Made by a program: the position numbers and the translations under genes. A stretch of DNA of 64,000 nucleotides from Loktanella sp. 3ANDIMAR09 (GTDB lineage Bacteria; Pseudomonadota; Alphaproteobacteria; Rhodobacterales; Rhodobacteraceae). Below the pieces are notes generated by a model. The model was given only the letters and a program-made list of their open reading frames with translations. It was not told where the DNA came from and did not search any database. How positions within the stretch are numbered: position 1 is the stretch's first letter; each line of letters starts with the position of its first letter. The stretch covers positions 1 through 64,000 of the forward strand of contig NZ_LJAK01000010.1 in assembly GCF_001420005.1 (NCBI RefSeq), written 5' to 3'. This document shows positions 33,800 to 41,445 of the stretch, piece after piece.

Positions 33800-34876
33800 T
33801 CACCGTCGCCCAAGCCTTCCCAGTCTCGCCAGCTGCGCCAGCATTTTTGATCCCGAGTCTGCGGATCCTGTGCCGCCTCCGGAACCCGTCTGTCCCATGC
33901 CTTGCCGCACTGGCATTTGCTGTACGCCAAAGAACTGCCGCGCCCTGAGGGCTGCGTATTCTGCGCCACTGGCCCCGCCGATGAGGTAGCGATTGTAGGC
34001 CTGCTGGCTTCCCATGGCGGCGCGGGCAAAGCTGTAGCCGCCGCCGAGGCCACCGGAGAGGGCGGGCATCATGATGTTGCCGGAGATCGCGCGGACGATG
34101 AAGGGCGTGGCGATAATGAAGCCCTTGGCCATGAGCACCATCATGAAGAAGGGGATGAGCGCGCCGATGTTTGAGGCTCCTTCGGGATCGCCTAGTTCAC
34201 CGATGAGCGCGGAGGAAACGCCTGTGATCGTTGCGAACACGCCTGCGACGACGATGGGGTATAGCGCAAAGGAGATCAGCGCGGACAGCCAGCGCGCGAA
34301 ATAATCCTTGGTGACCTCGAAGAGGGTCAGGAAAATCATCACCGGGGCGATCCCGATCAGAAGCGCGATCATCAGTCGGGAGGCCACGAGGATGAAGGCG
34401 GCCAGTCCGCCGAGGATTGAGAGCAGAAGCACACCGACGATGTCAAGCATGGCGCCAGCCATCCAGTTCAGCTCGGACCCGGCAGCGTTTAGATAGTCGC
34501 CCAGCTCCGCGATCAGCCGGTCGAATTCCTCCGCGAAGGTGCCTGAAGGGCCCGGGCTGCCGCCGCCGACGGAGGCCACGAGCGCGCCCGCGATACTGTC
34601 GATCCCATAGAGAATGGCAGATGAGAACGCGTTGAACTGCATCCAGTTGGTCGCGAATATCCCGATGAGCCCGATCTTGACCGCGAGCCAGAAGGCTGTG
34701 TGCCCATCCATGGCCCGGTATTGATAGATCATGTTGATTCCGACGAGGATCACCACCAACGTTGTCCCCAAAACCAGGAGCGTGCCGACCGTTGCCGCAA
34801 CCGCACCAAACTGGGTCTCAGCGGCGGTGTCGAGATAGGCCTGGGAGGTTTCAACGAAGTAGGTGACGACACTCAT
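33800..34876 (-). CDS. virB6: VirB6 inner-membrane channel protein
   Basis: A 358-residue polytopic membrane protein of the TrbL/VirB6 family: an N-terminal periplasmic segment, VGTLLVLGTTLVVILVGINMIYQYRAMDG, a central loop and a cluster of four or five hydrophobic segments with GIAPVMIFLTLFEVTKDYFARWL, then a Gln/Gly-rich tail. It forms part of the inner-membrane channel for DNA. It is the last gene of the minus-strand virB operon, 12 bases after the 136-residue secreted protein. Confidence 0.88.
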   Translation of the reverse strand: MSVVTYFVETSQAYLDTAAETQFGAVAATVGTLLVLGTTLVVILVGINMIYQYRAMDGHTAFWLAVKIGLIGIFATNWMQFNAFSSAILYGIDSIAGALVASVGGGSPGPSGTFAEEFDRLIAELGDYLNAAGSELNWMAGAMLDIVGVLLLSILGGLAAFILVASRLMIALLIGIAPVMIFLTLFEVTKDYFARWLSALISFALYPIVVAGVFATITGVSSALIGELGDPEGASNIGALIPFFMMVLMAKGFIIATPFIVRAISGNIMMPALSGGLGGGYSFARAAMGSQQAYNRYLIGGASGAEYAALRARQFFGVQQMPVRQGMGQTGSGGGTGSADSGSKMLAQLARLGRLGRR

Positions 34877-34888
34877 CGCGGGATTGCC

Positions 34889-35299
34889 TTACCAATTGCC
34901 TGCGGCGTCGCAGATGGCCTTGGCGGCAGTTCGGGCGGCGTTGGCGCGGCGATTGTAGCCTTCCGAGGCTTCGAGCATTTCCCACCGTTCGTCGCTCGCG
35001 TAGCTCTCCCGAAACATCGCCTCGGCATCGTCCCAGGACGGGAACCGGATCTCGCAATCGCAGCTGCCAGTCTCGACGATGCGCTCAAGGTTTTGGGCGC
35101 GATAGATGTCCTGAACCAGAACCCGCTGATAGGCTTGGCGCAGGGGGATCTCCTGCATCCAGACGGGCTCGGCGGGCCGGTCCGGACAGACGTCAAAGCT
35201 GCGATCGAGGGTTGGCACTAGGTTGCGCTCGGCAACGGCGAAGGTAGGCATCAGGCTTAGGGCCAGCGCGGCCAAGGTGAGGTGCTGCGCCTGCCTCAT
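34889..35299 (-). CDS. Secreted protein of the virB operon, unknown function
   Basis: A 136-residue protein with a signal peptide (MRQAQHLTLAALALSLMP, cleavage near AVA at residue 23) and four cysteines, including CDC. The rest is helical (WDDAEAMFRESYASDERWEML). ATG 35299 overlaps the previous stop, so it is translationally coupled. It lies between VirB11 and VirB6 genes, a position often taken by entry-exclusion or pilus-assembly proteins, but no family is recognised. Confidence 0.7.
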   Translation of the reverse strand: MRQAQHLTLAALALSLMPTFAVAERNLVPTLDRSFDVCPDRPAEPVWMQEIPLRQAYQRVLVQDIYRAQNLERIVETGSCDCEIRFPSWDDAEAMFRESYASDERWEMLEASEGYNRRANAARTAAKAICDAAGNW

Positions 35300-35490
35300 G
35301 CCGTGGCTCCAGCGGGTGTAATTTCGCGCTTCAGGAAAACGGTGTGCCCGATATTGGCAAATTCCGAAGTGCTGATCGACACCACCTCCCACCCGTCTGC
35401 GCCCTTCTCGTTCAGGCTGGCCTGCATGTCGGAGAGGCTGGTCTTGCGGGTCATGGGAAAGGACAGGATATTGTATTCAAAGGTCTTCAT
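35296..35490 (-). CDS. DUF4177-like small protein
   Basis: A 64-residue protein beginning MKTFEYNILSFPMTRKT with the GADGWEVVSIS motif typical of DUF4177 proteins. Its start overlaps the virB11 stop (ATGA) and its stop overlaps the next start, so it is an integral part of the operon. DUF4177 proteins are small soluble folds of unknown role. In a conjugation operon this one is unusual. Confidence 0.7.
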   Translation of the reverse strand: MKTFEYNILSFPMTRKTSLSDMQASLNEKGADGWEVVSISTSEFANIGHTVFLKREITPAGATA

Positions 35491-36473
35491 GGGGAAGTTC
35501 CAATATCGGTTGCGCCGGGGAGGTAGAATTCGGTGATGCCGCGTTTGCCGTCATGGCGACCGGCCTGGATGATCACGTCGATGGAATTCTCGATGTACTG
35601 GATCATGTCGGCATAGGTCATCGGGATCTCGGTCTTTAGTGCTGCGATCGCGAGGCGCTGCACGGCAAGTTGGGGGGTTTCGGCATGCAGCGTGGTCATC
35701 GAGCCGCCATGGCCGGTGTTGATGGCTTCCAGAAAGGTCATGGCCTCCTTGCCGCGCACCTCGCCCAGGATGATCCGGTCGGGGCGCATGCGCAGCGTCG
35801 CAGTGAGAAGCACATCGGCGGTCTGGAATTCTGCGTCGCGATTGGCGATGAGGGTCACGGCATTTGGCTGGGTCGGCGACAGCTCGGCGGCTTCTTCAAT
35901 GGTGACGATGCGTTCCTCGGCCGGTACGTGAGAGAGGATCTTGCGCGCGGCCACGGTCTTGCCGGTGGAGGTGCCGCCCGAGACGATCATGTTGAGTTTG
36001 TTCTCGACGCAGAAGGCGAGCGCATCATCGATCAAACCCGCGGCCACCACGGCGCGCAAGGCGCGCTTCTTTTCGACGCGCAGGTCTTCGAGCTTGCGCT
36101 CTTTTCCGTAGAGGAAATCGAGCGCAATGCCCTCGAGCGGCAGGCTCGAGAAGAACCGCAGGCTGATCGACATGGCCGAGAGCACGGCGGGCGGGGTGAT
36201 GACCTGTGCGCGGATCGGGCGACCCTTATAGGTTATCGATACCGAGACGATGGGGCGGTCCTTGCTCATCGTGGTGTTGGCGGAGGAGGCGATCTGGTTG
36301 CCGAGGTCCCTGACCTGAACGCCGGTCAGCCTCTGGTCCAGCGCGCGCATGAAGTGATCGCCCTGGAATTCTCCCCAGCAGGTCCCGTCGGGGTTGATGC
36401 AGATCTCGATGACATCGTCGCGGGCGGCGGCGTCGATCCGGTCGAGCGAGGTTTCGAGATAACTCAGCGACAT
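35487..36473 (-). CDS. virB11: VirB11 secretion ATPase
   Basis: A 328-residue hexameric ATPase of the type IV secretion system: Walker A GGTSTGKT (166-173), an Asp box (RIVTIEEAAEL), Walker B RIILGEVRG and the His box NTGHGGSMTTLHA (252-264). It powers pilus assembly and substrate transfer at the inner membrane. Length and motifs are normal for the family. It starts five bases after the virB10 stop and overlaps the DUF4177-like gene. Confidence 0.95.
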   Translation of the reverse strand: MSLSYLETSLDRIDAAARDDVIEICINPDGTCWGEFQGDHFMRALDQRLTGVQVRDLGNQIASSANTTMSKDRPIVSVSITYKGRPIRAQVITPPAVLSAMSISLRFFSSLPLEGIALDFLYGKERKLEDLRVEKKRALRAVVAAGLIDDALAFCVENKLNMIVSGGTSTGKTVAARKILSHVPAEERIVTIEEAAELSPTQPNAVTLIANRDAEFQTADVLLTATLRMRPDRIILGEVRGKEAMTFLEAINTGHGGSMTTLHAETPQLAVQRLAIAALKTEIPMTYADMIQYIENSIDVIIQAGRHDGKRGITEFYLPGATDIGTSP

Positions 36474-36477
36474 GGGC

Positions 36478-37857
36478 TCAGAATATCTCCAGATCGCGGT
36501 CGACCATCACTGTCACGCGGGCCCCCTGGTCGACATAGATGACGGGTCCGATGGAGAGGTAATCGCCAATGACGCTGTCCGTGGCATCTGCCAGATCATC
36601 GCCAACGTCTTCGAGAACGTCGGCGGCAGTCTCATCCTGGACCTCGGAGGCGGCGGCACTTGGCGCGGCCGAAATCAGCGAGATCAACGCCGCCGAGCCG
36701 AAACGCTCGGCAAAGCGCGTGTCCACGAAGCCGGTGACACCGGAGCGGCCCAGCTCGTCTCCCCCAAAGGAACTGATCTGGATGGTCTGGTTATCCGGCA
36801 GGATGATCCGGTCCCAGGCGATGGTGACACGCCGCTGCGCGATATCGACGCCAGCGCGGTAGCGCCCGATAAGGCGGGATCCGCGGGGGATCAAGAGGCG
36901 CGCGCCATCGACGCTGTAGACATCCTCGGACACCACGGCACGGGTCTGGCCGGGCAGGGAGCTGTCGAGGGCGGTTTCCATGACGGCCTGGATCATGGTG
37001 CCCTGAATGATGGTGTTGGACCGATTGGCAATCACTTCGGCCTGCGTCACCGTCGAGGGCAGCGCCCCGTTCAGCACGAAATCCGTCACCTCGCCAAAAG
37101 TGCGTTCGGTCAGAGCCGTTTCATTCGCTCCGGATGTGCCGCCAAAGGCGATGGTGGGCGAGGCGATGCGCCGCTCCTGGAAGGCGCGTTCCTCCGCGGC
37201 GCGGCGCTCCAGCTCGGCCATGCGCCGGGCTTCTTCCTCGCGGCGCAGTCGCTCTTGCTCGCGTGCGCGCAGCTCATCTTCCGTGGGGCCCACTGGCGCG
37301 GGTTGCGGTCGGCTGGCCTCGAGTTGGGCCAGTTCCAGATCCATGCGGAGTTGCTCAAGGCTGCGATCCCGCGCCGTCAGTTCGTCCTGGAATCGTTGCT
37401 GTGCTGCTTCCGAGGCGGCTTGTAGCGCCGCAATCTGAGCAGTCAGCGCGTCAATTGCCTCTGCGGCGGCGGTGTCTTCCTCGACAACTGGTTCAGGGGC
37501 GTTGCGCAACTCCTCGATCTGGGCCTGCAGCGCGGTGATCTGCGCCAGAAGCTCCGCGTTGGGCTCGACGGGGTCTGGTCCGACGAACACAACCTCGGGC
37601 TCGGGCGGGGGCAAGGTCTCGATAGCGCCAAAGCCATCCCCTTCGTTTTGGAAGACGTCCGGGGTGGCCGTCGGCAAGGCTTCCTCTTCGTCAGGCTGTG
37701 AGAGGAGAAAAAGCAGGGCACCACCCGCGCCGATGATGAGGACCACGATCAGCGCGAGAAGGGGCGACCGGCGCTGCGCCGCCGTGGGGGCGCGGGCACT
37801 GCCTTTCTCAAGAGCGGCGAGGCGTTTTTCCAGCTCGGTGTTCCCAGTATCACTCAT
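36478..37857 (-). CDS. virB10: VirB10 channel scaffold protein
   Basis: A 459-residue protein. It has a short cytoplasmic N-terminus, one membrane segment (about residues 31-52), a long Pro-rich and coiled-coil region (about 60-235, EELRNAPEPVVEED, REQERLRREEEARR) and a C-terminal VirB10/TrbI beta domain (LIPRGSRLIGRYRAGVDIAQRRVTIAWDRI). It spans both membranes and gates the channel. ATG 37857 overlaps the virB9 stop, which supports this start over an in-frame codon further upstream. Confidence 0.93.
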   Translation of the reverse strand: MSDTGNTELEKRLAALEKGSARAPTAAQRRSPLLALIVVLIIGAGGALLFLLSQPDEEEALPTATPDVFQNEGDGFGAIETLPPPEPEVVFVGPDPVEPNAELLAQITALQAQIEELRNAPEPVVEEDTAAAEAIDALTAQIAALQAASEAAQQRFQDELTARDRSLEQLRMDLELAQLEASRPQPAPVGPTEDELRAREQERLRREEEARRMAELERRAAEERAFQERRIASPTIAFGGTSGANETALTERTFGEVTDFVLNGALPSTVTQAEVIANRSNTIIQGTMIQAVMETALDSSLPGQTRAVVSEDVYSVDGARLLIPRGSRLIGRYRAGVDIAQRRVTIAWDRIILPDNQTIQISSFGGDELGRSGVTGFVDTRFAERFGSAALISLISAAPSAAASEVQDETAADVLEDVGDDLADATDSVIGDYLSIGPVIYVDQGARVTVMVDRDLEIF

Positions 37858-38549
37858 GAGGCGGCCTCCGCGGGCGGAATCGCCTCGATGCAGACCACCT
37901 CTTCGCCAAGTCGCAGGACCCATTGGCGGTTTACGCCGCTGACACGGATCACGCCGTCTTCAGGGGTTTGCGTGTTGACCGTGCGTTCACGGCCGCCCGC
38001 GTAGCGGAAGATCGCGGGCACAGGCGCGTTTCTTGGAAACGCGAAATACGTGAACGTCCCGTCATCCCAGATGCGCGTTGGCGTGAACTCGGTCCGCGCG
38101 CTGGCGCCGTAATTGTAGTTCGGCGCTTGGGCCGCGATGGCCCGGGTCGGGCGCGCAGCGTCGTCCGGATAGCGGAACTGCACGACGTAGAAGGTCGGGC
38201 TGCGGACCTCCTGGACGTTGAAATAGTAGCTGCGCCTGTTCGTGTAGACGGTCACATTGGTATGGACACCGCGCGCAACGGGCTTGATTGCAAATGCCTG
38301 GCCTCCGGGCACGCCATCGATCTCGAAGCCTTCCGTGTCGCCCGCGATGATCGAACGGATGCTTTCGCCCTCCCCGAATTCGACCGTGGTGACATGGGTG
38401 AGCGACACGTTGAGGCGGTAGACCTGACCCTCCTGGTAGGTAGCCAAGCGCACCCGGTTGTCGTTGGGACCGCCACGCGGGATGGCTTCGGCAGAGGCGA
38501 AGCCGGGCAACAGGGCAATGACAAAAATAAGCGATCTTATAAACAACAA
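37854..38549 (-). CDS. virB9: VirB9 outer-membrane complex protein
   Basis: A 231-residue VirB9/CagX protein with a signal peptide (cleavage near ASA, residue 20), an N-terminal beta domain (QVYRLNVSLTHVTTVEF) and the conserved C-terminal block (PTRIWDDGTFTYFAFPRNAPVPAIF). It forms the outer-membrane ring with VirB7 and VirB10. The start is TTG (38549) with GGAGAA ahead of it inside the end of virB8; no ATG is available nearby. Confidence 0.93.
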   Translation of the reverse strand: MLFIRSLIFVIALLPGFASAEAIPRGGPNDNRVRLATYQEGQVYRLNVSLTHVTTVEFGEGESIRSIIAGDTEGFEIDGVPGGQAFAIKPVARGVHTNVTVYTNRRSYYFNVQEVRSPTFYVVQFRYPDDAARPTRAIAAQAPNYNYGASARTEFTPTRIWDDGTFTYFAFPRNAPVPAIFRYAGGRERTVNTQTPEDGVIRVSGVNRQWVLRLGEEVVCIEAIPPAEAAS

Positions 38550-38551
38550 CG

Positions 38552-39208
38552 TCAGTTCTCCAATCTGTCGGAGCGGATGGAATATTCGAGGACGGTGAAG
38601 CCGAATGGATTGGTCCAGACCTCATCGATGGAGCGGCGGGTCTCCGGGCGGAACTCGAAGAGAAGCGTCGCAGTGAAGAGGCCGGTCTGGGTGCCGTTGA
38701 TGGAGGTCAGGCGCTTACGCAGGCGGACCGTCGCGCGGTTGGTTCCGATCCGGTTGATGCTGAGGATTTCCACGTCGAGCCGAGCATTGGGGCCATAGAC
38801 CGTCGGCGGGTAATTCTCGTTGGCGCTGTTCCAGATCTGGCGCAGCCCGCTCTCGGCAGCTCCGTCCGAGCGGCGCAGGACGCTGCGGATGCGCAGATCG
38901 TTGTCGAGCTGGTTATAGACCTCCCGGTCGGTCACATAGCGGAACACCTCCGCCTCGATGATCGCCTGGTTGGCGGTCACCGAGGAGGCGCCCACCGAGG
39001 CTTCGGGGAGTGCAAAGCCGGTGGCGGGATCATAGGGGACAACGACGGGGGGCGGGTCGACATCGAGGATCGAGACAGCCGCGGCACTCAGACAGCCGAT
39101 GATACCGAAGACAAGGCCCATCAGGCCAAGGCGTTGCCAGAGCCGTTCGCGGCGCAGGGCACCATAGACCAGTTCTTCCTCGATGATTTCTTGTTCAGTC
39201 GCCACCAT
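38552..39208 (-). CDS. virB8: VirB8 inner-membrane assembly protein
   Basis: A 218-residue bitopic protein with a cytoplasmic N-terminus, a single membrane helix (about 27-49) and a periplasmic VirB8 domain (NQAIIEAEVFRYVTDREVYN, then ARLDVEILSINRIGTNRATVRLRK). It nucleates assembly of the secretion channel. Gaps of 14 bases from virB5 and two bases to virB9 fit the tight operon. Confidence 0.93.
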   Translation of the reverse strand: MVATEQEIIEEELVYGALRRERLWQRLGLMGLVFGIIGCLSAAAVSILDVDPPPVVVPYDPATGFALPEASVGASSVTANQAIIEAEVFRYVTDREVYNQLDNDLRIRSVLRRSDGAAESGLRQIWNSANENYPPTVYGPNARLDVEILSINRIGTNRATVRLRKRLTSINGTQTGLFTATLLFEFRPETRRSIDEVWTNPFGFTVLEYSIRSDRLEN

Positions 39209-39222
39209 TCATGCCCCCGCGA

Positions 39223-40035
39223 TTACTCGGCCCGCAGGTCCGGCAAGGTGAAATCCATGAAGCGCTGTTCTTCGGCGATGGTGGCGGCATCGATCACGCC
39301 GCCGGTGCCATCGCCCACGGTCTGGATGGCTTCGAGTTGCCACATGGCGACCAGTGCAATGGCGAGCTCCGCAGTCACGCGCGTGTTGAGATCGATACTT
39401 TCCTTGAGTTCGTCCATGTCGTCGATGAGCCCGACAAGGCGGTCTACCCGCTCGAGCGATTGGCCGGCGTCCTCATAGCTGTTCTGGGCCGCCGCCGAGA
39501 CAAGGGCACCGGTTGTTGCCTGCGTCGCCACACGGTTGGCCCCGGGATTGCCGCTCGTGGCCATGTCCGAGAGGGTGTCATCGTCAAATCCGAGATCGGC
39601 CAGCACCCGATCCATCTGGGTTTCGATCTCCCCCGCGCCAGAACCGGACAGGCCGGAGAAATCCCCAGTCTTGATCGCCTCAATCGTGGCGAGGATGTCC
39701 CCGAACTCTTGGTCGAGCAGACCGTTCAACTCGTCTTCCATTTCCGTCCGGATGATTTCGGGAAGCTCGGCGAGGCGGGTGAGGGCCTCGTAGGTTCTTT
39801 GCAGCTCCGCGAGTTGATCCGTGAGTGTGGCAAGCTGTTCGCGGAGCTGCGTCAGCTGCTCGTTTTGCAGGATCTCGTCTTCGATCATCTGCCGCAGCTG
39901 CTGGATGTTTTGCGCGATGTTCTGGGTATCGACGACGGGCACGCCTTGTGCTGCGACAGGGGATAGGGCTCCCAGATGCAGGCCAATTCCAAGCGTTGTG
40001 GCCAAGGCCGCTCTCAGAAACTTCCGTCTCATCAT
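39223..40035 (-). CDS. virB5: VirB5-like pilus-associated protein
   Basis: A 270-residue secreted protein with a signal peptide (cleavage near AAQ, residue 30), a long coiled coil (IQQLRQMIEDEILQNEQLTQ, about 45-110) and a C-terminal helical region, like VirB5/TrbJ pilus-tip proteins. Its start overlaps the stop of the upstream lytic transglycosylase. The last 55 residues (SIDLNT...AEL...FMDFTLPDLRAE) resemble the tail of that neighbour, an unusual shared segment. Confidence 0.8.
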   Translation of the reverse strand: MMRRKFLRAALATTLGIGLHLGALSPVAAQGVPVVDTQNIAQNIQQLRQMIEDEILQNEQLTQLREQLATLTDQLAELQRTYEALTRLAELPEIIRTEMEDELNGLLDQEFGDILATIEAIKTGDFSGLSGSGAGEIETQMDRVLADLGFDDDTLSDMATSGNPGANRVATQATTGALVSAAAQNSYEDAGQSLERVDRLVGLIDDMDELKESIDLNTRVTAELAIALVAMWQLEAIQTVGDGTGGVIDAATIAEEQRFMDFTLPDLRAE

Positions 40036-41186
40036 TCAATCTCCCTGATCGTAAAATCCATGAACGCGCCTTCGGTCATGCGGGCGCTGGCCTGGGCCAG
40101 CTCTTCGGCGGAGAGCACGCGGGTGCGGGCGGCCTGAAGCCGGATGCGGGCGGCTACGAGACGCACCAGTTCGGCGCGGGCATAGGTGTTGAGCGCGACG
40201 CTCTCCTGCACGTCCTCGGTTTCGGAAATCCGCTCGACGATGTCCGCAATACGGAAGGCGGCCTGCCTAATCGCCGCAGGGGAATTGTTGCCATAGAAGG
40301 CCGCCCCATGACCCGTGAGGGAGAGGTTTGCATTTGCCAGAAGCGCGGGGTCGATCGTACCGAGCGCTTCGATCCCGCCGATGCGGCCCAGGTAGAGATT
40401 GTAGCGTTCGGGGATGACCTGAACGTAGTGCTGGGTCTCGCGGAAGGGTGGCACGCCCCCATATTCGAACACGCGACCGGGTCCGGCGTTGTAGGCCGCG
40501 AGGGCGTTGATGATATTGCCGTCAAAGGTGTTGAGCTGGGTCGCGAGATAGCGCGCGCCGCCATGCACCTGTAGGTAGGGGCTGTCATAATATTCCGGGT
40601 TGATGCCGAGATCGCTGGCCGTGCCAGGCATGATCTGGGTGAGACCATAGGCGCCGACGGGAGACCGTGCCCCGATCGTAAACCGGCTTTCCTGCCAGAT
40701 CAGCGCTTGCAGCAACGCGCGCCACTGGACGGGCGAGAGCCCTGCGCGGCCAACACCCACAAAGCCGCTGGTCTCCTGGGCGACCCGGATGATGAGCTGC
40801 TCGATGTTCTCAGACGCATCCCCGAACATCTGCGCACCGCCGCGATTGGGATCGATGTCGGCATTGCCATAGACCGCCTCGACTGACCGGGCCGGATCCC
40901 CGCTGCCGCTTTCCAGCCCCAAGACCATAGCCGGCAAGCCCTGACCGCCGAAGCTGGTCTGGGCATCGAGGATGCGTTGCAGGGTTTCCAGCTGCTCCCG
41001 TTCGATCTCGGCAATGAGTTCGCGCACGGCAAGCTTGTCCGCCTGAACGGCCAAGTCAGCCTCGCGATCGCCAGTCTCGACGATGTCACGCGCGGTCAGC
41101 CCACTGTCATTGGTCGGCACGCCTTGAGACAAGGCGAGACCGGGCAGCAGGCAAAGTGCCAGGATATGAGGCAGGCTAGACTTCAA
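40032..41186 (-). CDS. Lytic transglycosylase (VirB1-like) with extended tail
   Basis: A 384-residue protein with a signal peptide (PHILALCLLPGLALSQ), a helical middle part and an SLT catalytic domain: QESRFTIGARSPVGAYGLTQIMPGTASDLGI with the catalytic Glu, then ALAAYNAGPGRVFEYGG. It cuts peptidoglycan to let the channel through. The start is TTG (41186) with GGAGG upstream, overlapping the lipoprotein gene; no ATG fits. The last 55 residues resemble the VirB5-like tail, so it may interact with the same partner. Confidence 0.85.
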   Translation of the reverse strand: MKSSLPHILALCLLPGLALSQGVPTNDSGLTARDIVETGDREADLAVQADKLAVRELIAEIEREQLETLQRILDAQTSFGGQGLPAMVLGLESGSGDPARSVEAVYGNADIDPNRGGAQMFGDASENIEQLIIRVAQETSGFVGVGRAGLSPVQWRALLQALIWQESRFTIGARSPVGAYGLTQIMPGTASDLGINPEYYDSPYLQVHGGARYLATQLNTFDGNIINALAAYNAGPGRVFEYGGVPPFRETQHYVQVIPERYNLYLGRIGGIEALGTIDPALLANANLSLTGHGAAFYGNNSPAAIRQAAFRIADIVERISETEDVQESVALNTYARAELVRLVAARIRLQAARTRVLSAEELAQASARMTEGAFMDFTIREIE

Positions 41187-41445
41187 TGTCGCCCTCCGGG
41201 GTGCCAAGGGGCGTGAAGCTGCAATCCGGCGCGACGGGTGCCGTGGACGCAAGGAATGTGAAGCAGTTCGCCTGCGGCTCCCGGTACTGGGTGCAGGAGG
41301 CCAGCGCGCCGAGCGTAGTGAGAAGCAACAGTTTGGAGTTTCGAGATCGTTTTGAATCGTTTGTTCGCTGCCTCTCGCTTCGCTCGAACGCGAAAAACGA
41401 TGCAGGTTTCTTTGATGTATTCTCAAAACGCCATATACGGATCAT
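41176..41445 (-). CDS. VirB7-like lipoprotein
   Basis: An 89-residue protein whose start overlaps the virB4 stop (ATGA). The lipobox LASC (C51) marks it as a lipoprotein, with a short mature part of 39 residues. VirB7 lipoproteins of this size stabilise VirB9 in the outer membrane. The N-terminal region before the hydrophobic core is unusually long and polar (about 38 residues, rich in Arg, Ser and Lys), so the true start could be inside. Assignment is by position and lipobox. Confidence 0.65.
   Translation of the reverse strand: MIRIWRFENTSKKPASFFAFERSERQRTNDSKRSRNSKLLLLTTLGALASCTQYREPQANCFTFLASTAPVAPDCSFTPLGTPEGDIEV

Noticed and set aside
36472-37425. 317-residue plus-strand ORF opposite virB10
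   Set aside because: Antisense to VirB10 and of low-complexity composition.
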